The notes below the pieces were generated by a model. That model was not told the DNA's origin and made no database searches. It was given only the letters and a program-made list of their open reading frames with translations. Both the position numbers and the translations under genes were made by a program. From Streptomyces sp. S465 (GTDB lineage: Bacteria > Actinomycetota > Actinomycetes > Streptomycetales > Streptomycetaceae), in contig NZ_CP114036.1 of assembly GCF_026898115.1 (NCBI RefSeq), forward strand, positions 5,760,001-5,824,000: a stretch of 64,000 nucleotides of DNA, given 5' to 3'. Positions 15,883-24,431 of this stretch are shown here, piece after piece; the stretch's first letter is position 1, and every line of letters begins with the position of its first letter.

Positions 15883-16405
15883 CGGGGCTTGTGGTCGGCC
15901 TTGTTGAAAACCTAGTGACGATCTTCGTTCTGGCCGGGCAAACCCGCAGGTCAGGCGGTCCGCGTTCCGATTGCTGAGGTTTCCCGGCAACAGGGGGCGG
16001 CGGAGGTCCCGACTGACCCCTCACAGGGTAGCGGATGCGCTCGCTGTGATCCGCCCCCGTATTGCGATTCGCTCGGAGAGCCGGGCGACGTGCGGTTTCG
16101 CGAGGGGTGAGCGTCGTGGAGCGAGGTGGTTGGCGGCATTGACTGTGCCCGCGGCCCTGATGTGGCGGTTGTCTCTGCAGTCATGCAGGGTCCTCATGGG
16201 TGCTCGCGCTGGTTGGCTGCGTCGAAGGCAGGGCCAGGTTCGGGGTGCGGGCCAACTTACGTGTCGCGGGGCGCTGTTGGCGGTTGGAGGGGGCGAGGCC
16301 TGCCAGCTTGGCGAGCTCGGGGCCGGCGGCGGGGTTCCGCTTCCGGAGCTGTGCGATCTGGGTGGGCGGCTTGGGGGTGCGGCGTCGTGGTGGTGGAGGT
16401 TGGGT
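15883..16405. other. gene-free stretch right of the island
   Basis: No credible gene on either strand. The plus-strand text VVGGIDCARGPDVAVVSAV near 16125-16185 and a basic minus-strand frame (16200-16400) are faintly protein-like but unsupported. Together with the fragments to the right, this looks like decaying DNA at the island junction. Confidence 0.4.
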
Positions 16406-16543
16406 GTCAGTGGATGGTGAGGCGGCGGCGTTCGAGGGCGTAGGCGCCGCCGCCGGCGAGGGTGAGGACCCAGTAGAGGCCGGGGGTGCCGAGGAGGAGT
16501 GCGGCGGCGGAGGTCAGGGCGAGCCAGACGCCGAGGACCATGC
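16406..16543 (-). pseudogene. C-terminal fragment of an unidentified membrane protein
   Basis: The minus-strand frame reads MVLGVWLALTSAAALLLG, then GLYWVLTLAGGGAYALERRR and a stop at 16406: two membrane helices and a basic tail, resembling the end of a polytopic protein. It is fused to a dehydrogenase fragment upstream, in another frame. A deletion probably joined the two genes. Confidence 0.4.
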
Positions 16544-16840
16544 GCCGACCTTGGTGACCGCGGCGAAGCGGCGTCCGGCCATCCCGGCGTCCACGCCGGG
16601 GCCGGTGGCGGTGACGGTGCCCACCACGTCGTACCCGGGCACGAAGGGGAAGGGCGGCTGGTCGAAGTACGTGCCGAGGCGGCGCCTCTGCTGCTCGGCG
16701 AAGCAGACGCCGGTGGCGTCCAGGAGGACCTGGCCCGTGCCCGGGGCGGGGAGGTCGCGGGTCCGGACCTCCAGGTCCCTCGGCTCGACGGTGCCGGGCA
16801 GGACGATCTCGGTGGCGCGGGTGGTGACCGATGTGCTCAT
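16514..16840 (-). pseudogene. zinc-type alcohol dehydrogenase/quinone oxidoreductase, N-terminal fragment
   Basis: Starts MSTSVTTRATEIVLPGTVEP and follows the medium-chain dehydrogenase (GroES-like) pattern: GQVLLDATGVCFAEQQRRRL, then FPFVPGYDVVGTVTATGPGV and GRRFAAVTKVGA. After about 100 residues the homology stops and the frame ends; the nucleotide-binding half is missing. Possible start ATG at 16840. Treated as a remnant. Confidence 0.65.
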
Positions 16841-16849
16841 GAGGGGCTG

Positions 16850-17118
16850 ACGACGCGATCGAGCACTACCGCCAAGCCTTCGGGGCGCTCCGGGACGGCG
16901 GCAACCGCTGGAACGAGGGTGAGACCCTCGGCCACCTCGGTGCTGGCCTCCTGGTCACGGGCGACCCGGAGGTCGCCCGTACCAGATGGCGGTAGGCGCT
17001 CGCGGTCTTCGCGGAGTTCGACCATCCGGGTGACGAGGAGATCCGGACGAGCCTCCGCCGCCTGGACGAACGTACGCCCGTCGCGGCCCCGGAGCCGACG
17101 TCCCCGCCGCCGCGCTGA
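16850..17118 (+). pseudogene. C-terminal TPR fragment of an AfsR/SARP-type regulator
   Basis: The plus strand reads DDAIEHYRQAFGALRDGGN, then LGHLGAGLLVTGDPEVARTR, WR, an in-frame TAG, ALAVFAEFDHPGDEEIRTSL and a natural stop at 17116-17118. This is the last tetratricopeptide repeat pair of SARP/AfsR regulators (final motif A-x-x-x-x-E-x-D-H-P-x-A/D). The N-terminal DNA-binding and NB-ARC domains are missing and the frame has an internal stop. Confidence 0.6.
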
Positions 17119-17148
17119 TGGCGGCGGGCGGGCCGTTTCGGTGGTGGG

Positions 17149-17514
17149 TCAGGTGGCGATGGTGGTGACGGCTTCGGTGTTGTAGGTGCGGGCGTAGCCG
17201 TTCTCGGCGCCGACGAGGATGTCGACGACCTCGAAGTAGCGGTCCCAGAAGGGGGTTTCGCGCAGGGCGTCGATGAGGAGCTGGTAGGCGTTGTGGTCGT
17301 CGGCTTCCCAGACCCAGACGTCGGTGACGCGGGTGGAGTAGAACTCCGTGTCGTAGAAGCGCGACCGGACGCCGGTGGTCTTGGCCTTGACGGCGGGCAC
17401 GACCTGGGTGGAGAAGGCGTTCACCCGCTCCTGGGGGGTCATGGCGAGCCACTCGGGTGTGGTCTTGACGAGCATGAAAGCGGTGACCGGGGGTGCGGTT
17501 TCCGTGGTGGACAT
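17149..17514 (-). CDS. darcynin-like protein
   Basis: 121 residues from ATG at 17514, with a GGAGGCACC ribosome site. The sequence has the darcynin pattern: TAFMLVKTTPEWLAM, RSRFYDTEFYSTRVTDVWVW, then RETPFWDRYFEVVDI and ENGYARTYN at the C-terminus. Darcynins are small ferredoxin-fold-like proteins of unknown function. It is separated from desD by a strong terminator, so it is not part of the siderophore operon. A palindrome GTACCG-GAT-CGGTAC at 17567-17581, 53 bp upstream, may be its operator. Confidence 0.7.
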   Translation of the reverse strand: MSTTETAPPVTAFMLVKTTPEWLAMTPQERVNAFSTQVVPAVKAKTTGVRSRFYDTEFYSTRVTDVWVWEADDHNAYQLLIDALRETPFWDRYFEVVDILVGAENGYARTYNTEAVTTIAT

Positions 17515-17667
17515 GACGGGGTGCCTCCAGGGCAGCAGGTGATGACGGTCGTGAAGACCTCGTGGGTCGTACCGGATCGGTACGCCTTTCATCCTGCGGA
17601 GGACCACGGTGTTGCCACAATGGAAACTTCGGCAAGGGATTGTTGCCGGAGGCGGAATGATGCTGGT

Positions 17668-17715
17668 CACTGGCCAGAGCGAGCTGTCGGCGGGGGCAGG
17701 ACGCTCTGGCCAGTG
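17668..17715. terminator. terminator downstream of desD
   Basis: 14-bp perfect inverted repeat CACTGGCCAGAGCG / CGCTCTGGCCAGTG around a 20-base loop, just after the desD stop at 17742. Confidence 0.7.
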
Positions 17716-17741
17716 GCGCGCACGGGAGGTAGGGCGGTGCG

Positions 17742-19529
17742 TCAGTCCGCGGGGCGGAAGTCCGCTATCGGGTTCTTCAGGGTGCCGATGAGCTGGAGGG
17801 CGCCGGCCGGGTCCTGGAGGTCGACCATCTCGCGGTTGTTGCGGAGCTGGAGGCGGTTGAGGCAGGACAGGGCGAAGTCCTCGGCGAACATGTCGTACTG
17901 GGCGAACTTGTCCGACAGGTGGGGGACGGACCGCTGGTAGGCCCGCACGCAGTCGGCGACCGTCCGCCAGAAGGCGTCCTCCTCCAGGAGGCCCTCGCTG
18001 ACCAGGATGCCGTTGAGGAAGCGGAGGAAGCAGTCGAAGACGTCGGTGAAGATCGACAGCAGCTTCTTGTCCTCGGGGACGTCCACGCGGATGCGCTCGA
18101 CGGCCGGGGGGAGAATCGCGGTGGGGTCCATGACGGCGATCTCCTCGGCGATGTCCTTGAAGATCACGCGCTGGACGGCGCCGTCCTCGATCACCAGGAT
18201 GACGTTCTCGCCGTGCGGCATGAAGACCAGGTCGTAGGCGTAGAAGCTGTGCAGCACCGGGGTGAGGTAGGCGTCCAGGTAGCGGCGCAGCCAGGCGGCC
18301 GGGGTGAGGCCGGATTCCTCGACGAGGGCGCTGACGATGGAGGCGCCGTGGGCGTCGGTGTGCAGGAGGGAGGCCATGGTGGCCAGGCGCTGGCCGGGTT
18401 CCAGGGACGGGACGGGGCTCTCGCGCCACAGGGCGGCGAGCATCTTGCGGTACGGGGAGCCCTTGGCGGTGGCGGCCTCGTACTGGCGGTGGTGGTAGCC
18501 GATGGCGGCTCGTTCCCGGATGATCGAGAAGCGGGCGGCGCGGAAGACCTCGTCGGAGGCGATCAGGCCGGCCAGCCAGTCGTTGATGGCCGGGGTCGCC
18601 TCCATGTAGGCGGCGGAGAGGCCGCGCATGAAGCCCATGTTGAGGACCGACAGCGCGGTTTTCACATAGTGCTTGGACGGGTCGCTGGTGTTGAAGAAGG
18701 TACGGATCGACTGCTGGGCGAGGTACTCGTCGTCGCCGGGGCCCAGGCACACCAGGTGCTGCCGGGCGACCTCGGCGGCGAAGCTGACCGACAGCTTGTT
18801 CCACCACTGCCAGGGGTGCACCGGCAGCAGGCGGTAGTCGGCCGGGTCCAGGCCGAGGCCGGTGAGGGTCTCCGTGAAGCGGGCCAGGGTCCGCTCGCTC
18901 AGCTCGGAGTGGATCAGGGTGTCGTAGTCCAGGTCCGCAGAGGAGGTGAAGGTGGCGCGGTCGCGGCGGGCGGCGAGCCAGATGAGCTGGACGGGGCTCG
19001 CGGTCTCGGGGGCGTAGGAGAGGTACTCATGGATGCCGAAGCCGAGGCGGCCGTTGTTGGCGACGAAGCAGGGATGGCCCTCGGTCATCCCGGTTTCGAT
19101 CTCCTGGAAGCCGGACTTGGCGAGCTGGGCCGCGCCCACCGGCTCGGCGGCCAGTTTGTAGGCCGCACCGGAGAGGGTGGAACTGATCTCCTCGAGGTAG
19201 ACGGGGAGGATGTCCTGGCTGAGGCCGAGCCGCTCGCGCAGCTCCAGGAAGAAGTCCAGTGCGTCCAAGGGGAGTTCGGCGCCGGCGCGGTCGTGGCGGG
19301 TGATGCTGTCCGCCTCGACCAGCCAGTGGTCCAGGGAGAGCACCTGGGCGGCGAAGCGGTAGGTCACCGCCCCGTCGTCGCTGGTCACGGCGTAACGGCC
19401 GTCGGGGCCGAGCTCGGGGGCGAGCAGCCGTTCGTGGGTGAACTCGGCGAGGGCCTTGCGGATGAGGAGGCGGCCCGCCCGGTCCCACAGGTCGGGGGTG
19501 AGGTGGGCGACGGCGTCGCGGGGGCTCAT
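17742..19529 (-). CDS. desD: desferrioxamine synthetase DesD (NIS synthetase, IucA/IucC family)
   Basis: 595 residues, the usual DesD length. It performs ATP-dependent condensation and macrocyclisation of N-hydroxy-N-succinyl-cadaverine to desferrioxamine E/B. IucA/IucC-type regions are present: the ATP-binding STLSGAAYKL and GHPCFVANNGRLGFG (about residues 113-167), LPVHPWQWWN, QQSIRTFFNTSDPSKHYVKT, and the C-terminal FhuF-like part with FMPHGENVILV, VIFKDIAEEI and NRLQLRNNREMVDLQ. Start ATG at 19529 overlaps the desC stop by four bases (ATGA), so the two are translationally coupled. Last gene of desABCD. Cytoplasmic. Confidence 0.97.
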   Translation of the reverse strand: MSPRDAVAHLTPDLWDRAGRLLIRKALAEFTHERLLAPELGPDGRYAVTSDDGAVTYRFAAQVLSLDHWLVEADSITRHDRAGAELPLDALDFFLELRERLGLSQDILPVYLEEISSTLSGAAYKLAAEPVGAAQLAKSGFQEIETGMTEGHPCFVANNGRLGFGIHEYLSYAPETASPVQLIWLAARRDRATFTSSADLDYDTLIHSELSERTLARFTETLTGLGLDPADYRLLPVHPWQWWNKLSVSFAAEVARQHLVCLGPGDDEYLAQQSIRTFFNTSDPSKHYVKTALSVLNMGFMRGLSAAYMEATPAINDWLAGLIASDEVFRAARFSIIRERAAIGYHHRQYEAATAKGSPYRKMLAALWRESPVPSLEPGQRLATMASLLHTDAHGASIVSALVEESGLTPAAWLRRYLDAYLTPVLHSFYAYDLVFMPHGENVILVIEDGAVQRVIFKDIAEEIAVMDPTAILPPAVERIRVDVPEDKKLLSIFTDVFDCFLRFLNGILVSEGLLEEDAFWRTVADCVRAYQRSVPHLSDKFAQYDMFAEDFALSCLNRLQLRNNREMVDLQDPAGALQLIGTLKNPIADFRPAD

Positions 19530-20314
19530 CGGGTCACTCCTTGGGCGGCGCGGGCGGCTTCGGCGGTCCGTGCGGCTTCGGCGGGCTGGGCGGCTTCGGC
19601 GGTCCGGGTGGCATCAGCGGTGCGGGCGGCTTTGGCGGTACGGGCAGCGTCGGCGGGCTGGGCAGCGTCGGCGGTCCGTGCGGCTTCGGCGGTGCGGGCG
19701 GTCGTCCGGGCGGCTTCGGCGGCCAGGGCGGTGCGGGCGGCCTCGAACCGCTCGCGGGTGCAGACGCTGAGGTAGGCGTCTTTCTCCGGTTTGGCGATCT
19801 GCTCGACGATCTCGAAACCGACGGCCGCGTTGAGCGCGTGCACCGCCGTGTTGCGGACGTCGGGCTCGACGACGACGCGCCGGACGGCCGGCTCGGCGAA
19901 GCAGAACTCCATCACGGTGGTGATCACGGCCAGGGTGAAGCCGTGCACCGGGGTGTCGGTCGGCGCGCACAGGAAGTGCATGCCGACGTCGCCCGGCCGG
20001 GGCGGGTAGAGGCCCACGAGTTCCACCTGCGCCGGGTCGTAGCGTTCGGCCAGGAACGCCGGGCGGCCCTCGTGCAGGCCGATGTACGCGTCGTGGTGCG
20101 GATGCTCCGCGATCCTGCGGTACTCGGCGGCGACCTCCGCCTCGTCCGCCTCCTGCATCATCCAGAAGGACGCCTTGGGGTGGGTCACCCAGCGGTGCAG
20201 CAGCCCGGCGTCGGCCGCCGGGTCCAGGGTGCGCAGGGCGAAGCTGCCGAGACGTGCGTCGGTGCGCTCGAAGAGGCTCATGACATGGTCCCTTCGGGGT
20301 ACGAAACGGCTCAT
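19526..20314 (-). CDS. desC: N-hydroxycadaverine acyltransferase DesC (GNAT)
   Basis: Acyltransferase of the RhbD/IucB type that attaches succinyl or acetyl to N-hydroxycadaverine. Core motifs: SLFERTDARLGSFALRTLDP, HRWVTHPKASFWMMQ, ELVGLYPPRPGDVGMHFLCA, RRVVVEPDVRNTAVHALN. Two in-frame starts exist, ATG at 20314 and ATG at 20281, each preceded by GAAGGGACC; the 33-bp spacing arises from a tandem duplication of the ribosome-site/start region. The first overlaps the desB stop (ATGA); homology begins at the second. The C-terminal 60 residues are an Ala-rich repeat of seven-residue units such as AARTAEA, absent from most homologues. Confidence 0.9.
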   Translation of the reverse strand: MSRFVPRRDHVMSLFERTDARLGSFALRTLDPAADAGLLHRWVTHPKASFWMMQEADEAEVAAEYRRIAEHPHHDAYIGLHEGRPAFLAERYDPAQVELVGLYPPRPGDVGMHFLCAPTDTPVHGFTLAVITTVMEFCFAEPAVRRVVVEPDVRNTAVHALNAAVGFEIVEQIAKPEKDAYLSVCTRERFEAARTALAAEAARTTARTAEAARTADAAQPADAARTAKAARTADATRTAEAAQPAEAARTAEAARAAQGVTR

Positions 20315-21618
20315 GACACGGTCCCTTCCGGTGCGCCGAACTCCTGGAAGGCGATGGACTTCTCCACCGGATAGTGCTCACGCCCCAGGAGCTCGCGGAT
20401 GATCCACGAGTTGCGGTACGGGCCCATGCCCAGGTCCGGGGAGGTCAGGCTGTGGGCGTGGGTGGCGCCGTTCTGGAGGAAGATGCCGCGTCCGGTGATG
20501 TCGATGCTGTAGTTGCGGGCGACGTCGAAGCGGCCGTGGCGGTCCCAGCGGATGCGGTCGCGTACGGGGTCCAGGAAGGCGGGCACCTGGTAGCGGTAGC
20601 CGGTGGCCAGGACGAGCCCCTGGGTGGTGAGCGAGAAGTCCCGCTCCTGCTCGGCGTGGTGCAGCCCCAGGGTGTACGTGCCGGTGGACGCGTCGTACGA
20701 GGCGTCGGTGAGCGCGGTGTTGGTCAGCAGCCGGGTGGGCACCGGGCCGCTCACGCTCTTCTGGTAGAGCAGGTCGAAGATGCCGTTGATGAGCTCGGCG
20801 TCGATCCCCTTGAACAGGCCCTTCTGCTCACCCTCCAGCCGGTAGCGGGTGTCCTCGGGAAGCGCGTGGAAGTAGTCCACGTACTCGGGCGAGGTCATCT
20901 CCAGGGTGAGTTTGGTGTACTCCAGCGGGAAGAAGCGCGGCGAGCGGGTCACCCAGTTCAGCCGGTAGCCGTGGATGTCGATCTCGGCGAGCAGGTCCTG
21001 GTAGATCTCGGCCGCGCTCTGGCCGCTGCCGACGATGGTGATGGACTCCTTGGCCTGGAGCGCCTCCTTGTTCTCCAGGTACCGCGCGTTGTGCAGCAGA
21101 TCGCCGCCCAGGCCCCGGCACACCTCGGGGAGGTACGGCGGGGTGCCGGTGCCCAGTACCAGGTGGCGGGCGCGGTGCGTGGTGGTCTCGCCGGTGGCGG
21201 AGCGCAGGGCGCGCACCGTGTAGAGGCCGTCGGCCTCGTCGTAACTGACGCCGGTCACCTCGTGGCCGAAGCGGACGGAGGAGAGCTTCCCGGCGGCCCA
21301 GCGGCAGTAGTCGTTGTACTCGGCACGCAGCGGATAGAAGATCTCGCGGATGTAGAAGGAGTACAGCCGCCCGGATTCCTTGAGGTAGTTGAGGAAGGAG
21401 TACGGGGAGGTGGGGTCGGCCAGGGTCACCAGGTCGGCCATGAACGGGGTCTGGAGGGTGACGCCGTCCAGCAGCATGCCCGGATGCCAGTCGAAGTCCG
21501 GCTTGCTCTCCAGGAACAGTCCGTCGAGTTCGTCGATCGGCTCGATGAGGCAGGCCAGGCCCAGGTTGTAGGGGCCGAGCCCGACCGCGATGACGTCATG
21601 GGTGTGCGGGGTGGGCAC
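20311..21618 (-). CDS. desB: cadaverine N-monooxygenase DesB
   Basis: 435 residues from GTG at 21618 (GGAGA seven bases upstream). A flavin N-hydroxylating monooxygenase of the IucD/SidA/PvdA family that converts cadaverine to N-hydroxycadaverine using FAD, NADPH and O2. FAD-binding VGLGPYNLGLA near residues 13-23, substrate loop HPGMLLDGVTLQTPFMADL, NADPH-binding IVGSGQSAAEIYQDLL, and the C-terminal LATGYRYQVP motif. It begins 27 bp after desA and ends in an ATGA overlap with desC. The mature start could be slightly downstream, since residues 1-8 are not conserved. Confidence 0.95.
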   Translation of the reverse strand: MPTPHTHDVIAVGLGPYNLGLACLIEPIDELDGLFLESKPDFDWHPGMLLDGVTLQTPFMADLVTLADPTSPYSFLNYLKESGRLYSFYIREIFYPLRAEYNDYCRWAAGKLSSVRFGHEVTGVSYDEADGLYTVRALRSATGETTTHRARHLVLGTGTPPYLPEVCRGLGGDLLHNARYLENKEALQAKESITIVGSGQSAAEIYQDLLAEIDIHGYRLNWVTRSPRFFPLEYTKLTLEMTSPEYVDYFHALPEDTRYRLEGEQKGLFKGIDAELINGIFDLLYQKSVSGPVPTRLLTNTALTDASYDASTGTYTLGLHHAEQERDFSLTTQGLVLATGYRYQVPAFLDPVRDRIRWDRHGRFDVARNYSIDITGRGIFLQNGATHAHSLTSPDLGMGPYRNSWIIRELLGREHYPVEKSIAFQEFGAPEGTVS

Positions 21619-21644
21619 GAGGGTCTCCGGCGGGGTGAAGGCGC

Positions 21645-23231
21645 TCAGCTGGCGCGCGAGTGGCGGGGGCGGCTGAGCTCGGGCTCGATGTGCAGGGCCA
21701 GGTACTGACCCGCGTGCTCGGCGAGGAGATCGAGGACGTGACGGATGTCGCTGACCGAGGTCTCCGGGTTGAGCAGGGTGAATTTCAGATGGTGACGGCC
21801 GTCGACGACCGTTCCGGCGACGACCGCCGCACCGGAGGCGGCCAGCGCCTCGCGGGCGTGCAGATTGGCGCGGTCGACGAGGTCCGGGTCGCAGGGCCCG
21901 TCGGACGGCGGGACATACCGGAAGACGAGCGTGGACAGCTGGGGCTGGGTGACGACCTCGTAGCGCGGATCGGTGTCCAGCAGCGCCCATGCCTCGGCGG
22001 CCCGGTCCACCACCTCGTCGAAGAGCGCCCCGACGGCGTCCGCGCCCATGATCCGCAGCGTCAGCCACAGCTTGAGCGCGTCGAAGCGGCGGGTGGTCTG
22101 GAGGGACTTGTCCACCTGGTTGGGGATGAGGTTCCGGACGCTGCGCTCGGGGTTGAGGTAGTCCGCGTGGTACGTGGCGTGGCTGAGCGTGGCGCGGTCG
22201 CGGACCAGGACGGCGCTGGAGCTGACCGGCTGGAAGAAGGACTTGTGGTAGTCCACGGTCACCGAGTCGGCGCGCTCGATGCCGTCGAGCAGTCCGCGGC
22301 GGGTCGGGGAGACCAGCAGCCCGCAGCCGTACGCGGCGTCCACGTGCAGCCAGGCGCCGTGCCGGGCGCACAGCTCGGCGATCTCGGGCAGCGGGTCGAT
22401 GGAGCCGAAGTCGGTGGTGCCGGCGGTGGCCACCACGGCCATGACGATCAGGCCCTCGCGACGGCAGCGGTCCAGCTCATGGGCGAGGGCGACGGTCCGC
22501 ATCCGGCGGTCCTGGTCGCAGGGGACCGGGATGACGGCCTCGTAGCCGAGCCCCAGGATGGCGGCGGCCTTCTGGATGGAGAAGTGGCTGGCCTGGGAGG
22601 TGAGGATGCGCAGCCGCGGCAGGATCGCGGATTTGGCGATCGTCCGGCCGGCCGCGGTGGCCTCCTTCTCCACCAGCGTGCACGCCTCGTCGCGGGCGAG
22701 CAGCATGGCCTGGAGATTGGACTGGGTGCCACCGCTGGTGAAGATGCCGTCCGCGGCCTCGCCGAGCCCGATCCGCTCGGCGGTCCAGTCGATCAGCCGG
22801 CGCTCGATCAGGGTGCCGCCGGCGCTCTGGTCCCAGGTGTCCAGGGAGGAGTTGACGGCGGACAGGACCGCCTCGCCCAGCAGCGCGGGGATGACTACGG
22901 GGCAGTTGAGGTGGGCGAGATAGCGCGGATGGTGGAAGTAGACGGCGTCCTTGAGGTAGACGCTCTCCAGCTCCCTCAGCGCGGCGTCCGGGTCGCCCAA
23001 GGGCCGGTCCAGGTCGATAGCGGAGATCTCGGGGGCCAGCTCGGCGGGGGTGATACCGGTGAAGGGGCGCTCGACTCGGGCGACGGTGGAGGCCACCAGG
23101 CCGACGCCGTCGGTCACGGAGCGCCGATAGCGCTCCGCCGTACGGTCGTTGAAGAGGTGGGCCCTGCCATCCGCCGCCCCGGGTATCGGCTCCGGCGACG
23201 GGTCCTCAGCGGTCTGCGCGAGGAAACTCAC
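21645..23231 (-). CDS. desA: lysine decarboxylase DesA (PLP-dependent)
   Basis: 528 residues from GTG at 23231 with GAAGGGAC upstream. A group II PLP decarboxylase that forms cadaverine from L-lysine, the first step of desferrioxamine synthesis. Family regions: YFHHPRYLAHLNCPVVIPA, FTSGGTQSNLQAMLLARDEA in two parts, VVATAGTTDFGSIDPL, LHVDAAYGCGLLVSP, and the PLP lysine in VDYHKSFFQP (K330). It heads desABCD. No iron box is visible in the 241 bp before it, unlike desE. Confidence 0.95.
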   Translation of the reverse strand: MSFLAQTAEDPSPEPIPGAADGRAHLFNDRTAERYRRSVTDGVGLVASTVARVERPFTGITPAELAPEISAIDLDRPLGDPDAALRELESVYLKDAVYFHHPRYLAHLNCPVVIPALLGEAVLSAVNSSLDTWDQSAGGTLIERRLIDWTAERIGLGEAADGIFTSGGTQSNLQAMLLARDEACTLVEKEATAAGRTIAKSAILPRLRILTSQASHFSIQKAAAILGLGYEAVIPVPCDQDRRMRTVALAHELDRCRREGLIVMAVVATAGTTDFGSIDPLPEIAELCARHGAWLHVDAAYGCGLLVSPTRRGLLDGIERADSVTVDYHKSFFQPVSSSAVLVRDRATLSHATYHADYLNPERSVRNLIPNQVDKSLQTTRRFDALKLWLTLRIMGADAVGALFDEVVDRAAEAWALLDTDPRYEVVTQPQLSTLVFRYVPPSDGPCDPDLVDRANLHAREALAASGAAVVAGTVVDGRHHLKFTLLNPETSVSDIRHVLDLLAEHAGQYLALHIEPELSRPRHSRAS

Positions 23232-23472
23232 GGTCTGTCCCTTCTGGAAATGTGCATGCGGGCGGGCGGCTTCGCGGGCATGCGGCTGGTGGGGGAGAGG
23301 GGGTGGTCAAGCGGCTGACGGCCTGGTGGCGTGCGGCGACGCTGGACGCGGCGGCGGGGCGCGCGGGGGCACGCGGGGGCGCCACCCGAGCGGTCGGCCG
23401 CCCGTCGTCCAGTCGTCGGTGTCGTCAGGGGGGAGAGGAGGGGAGAGAAGGGAGGAAGGAGGGGCGCGGGGA
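23232..23472. other. desF-desA intergenic region with a long purine tract
   Basis: A 241-bp, very G+C-rich spacer with no gene. It contains a polypurine run at about 23429-23467 (GGGGAGAGAAGGGAGGAAGG within it) and GGGGGCACGCGGGGGCGCC near 23365. No TTAGGTTAG-type iron box and no clear promoter were found, so desABCD may be read from the desE promoter or from one not recognisable here. Confidence 0.45.
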
Positions 23473-24369
23473 TCAGTCTTCGGCCTTCGGGCGGGCGCCC
23501 GATACGGCTTCCTCGACGAGCTGTTCCTCACAGGCGCCCAGGCGCCAGTAGCCGGTGAAGGTCACGGCCTTGCGGTCGAAGCCGCGTTCGCGCACCAGAT
23601 GGCGGCGCATCTCCTTGACGGTTCCGGCCTCGCCCGCGATCCAGGCGTACGGCGTGCCGGAGGGCAGCCCGGTGGCGCGTACGGCGTCCACGAGCGGGGC
23701 GGAACGCGGGGTGCCGGGGGTGACGGTGTTCCGGACCAGCCAGGTGATCTCGGCGTTCGCCGCGGTGCGCAGCTCCTGGATGTCCTGGGCGTGCTGGACC
23801 TCGAGCCACACCTTGGCGGGCAGGCCGGCGGGCAGCCATTCGAGGATGCCCGCGATGGCGGGCAGCGCGGTCTCGTCGCCGCTGATCAGCACCCAGTCGG
23901 TGCCGGGCGGTGGCCGGAAGTCGATGCCGCCGTTGTCCTCCACGACCGGGCCCAGCAGGGTGACGCGGTCGCCGGCCTCGGCGCGCGCGGCCCAGCGGGC
24001 GGCCGGGCCGCCGTCGTGGTGCAGCGCGAAGTCCACGTCGATCTCGTCCGGGTCGCGGCGCTGCCCGCGCACGGTGTACGAGCGCATGATGCCGCGTACG
24101 GCCGGGTCCATCGCCCGCCAGACGGGGAACCAGCTCTCCCCGGCCTCGACCGGCACCACCGGGGCGGTCTGGCCCGGGTGCGGCAGGAAGAGTTTGATGC
24201 GCTGGTCGCGGCCTCCGCTGACGAAGTCCTTGAGACAGCCGCCGCCGAAGGTGATCCGCGCCATGGACGGCCCGAGCGAGCGGGTGCGTACGACCCGCGC
24301 GTCGAAGAAGCGGTACGGAACGGCGGTGGTGGGCGTGGTGGTGGGGGCTGCGATGGTGGCGGTGGTCAT
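23473..24369 (-). CDS. desF: siderophore-interacting protein / ferric-desferrioxamine reductase DesF
   Basis: 298 residues. An FAD-binding ferric-siderophore reductase of the SIP/ViuB family: FAD motif RSYTVRGQRRD (R-x-Y-T-x-R), FALHHDGGPAARWAARA, GPVVEDNGGIDFRPPPG, GDETALPAIAGIL, and C-terminal GYWRLGACEEQLVEEAV. In the cytoplasm it releases iron from imported ferrioxamine. ATG at 24369 with GGAGG upstream, 62 bp after desE in the same direction, so both are probably on one iron-regulated transcript. Confidence 0.9.
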   Translation of the reverse strand: MTTATIAAPTTTPTTAVPYRFFDARVVRTRSLGPSMARITFGGGCLKDFVSGGRDQRIKLFLPHPGQTAPVVPVEAGESWFPVWRAMDPAVRGIMRSYTVRGQRRDPDEIDVDFALHHDGGPAARWAARAEAGDRVTLLGPVVEDNGGIDFRPPPGTDWVLISGDETALPAIAGILEWLPAGLPAKVWLEVQHAQDIQELRTAANAEITWLVRNTVTPGTPRSAPLVDAVRATGLPSGTPYAWIAGEAGTVKEMRRHLVRERGFDRKAVTFTGYWRLGACEEQLVEEAVSGARPKAED

Positions 24370-24431
24370 GGGAGGAGGGTCTTCCCTTCGCTTGCCGTGG
24401 GGAGGCCGGGTCAGCGTGGTCGACTGACCGT

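Noticed and set aside
15754..15990. 78-residue ORF on the minus strand (SVAQGIEHRSPKAGVAGSN)
   Set aside because: It is a translation of the tRNA-Arg gene in reverse, a well-known artefact.
17919..19775. 618-residue plus-strand ORF over desD
   Set aside because: High-G+C shadow of desD; composition is repetitive Gly/Val/Glu with no motif, while the minus strand has a clear NIS synthetase.
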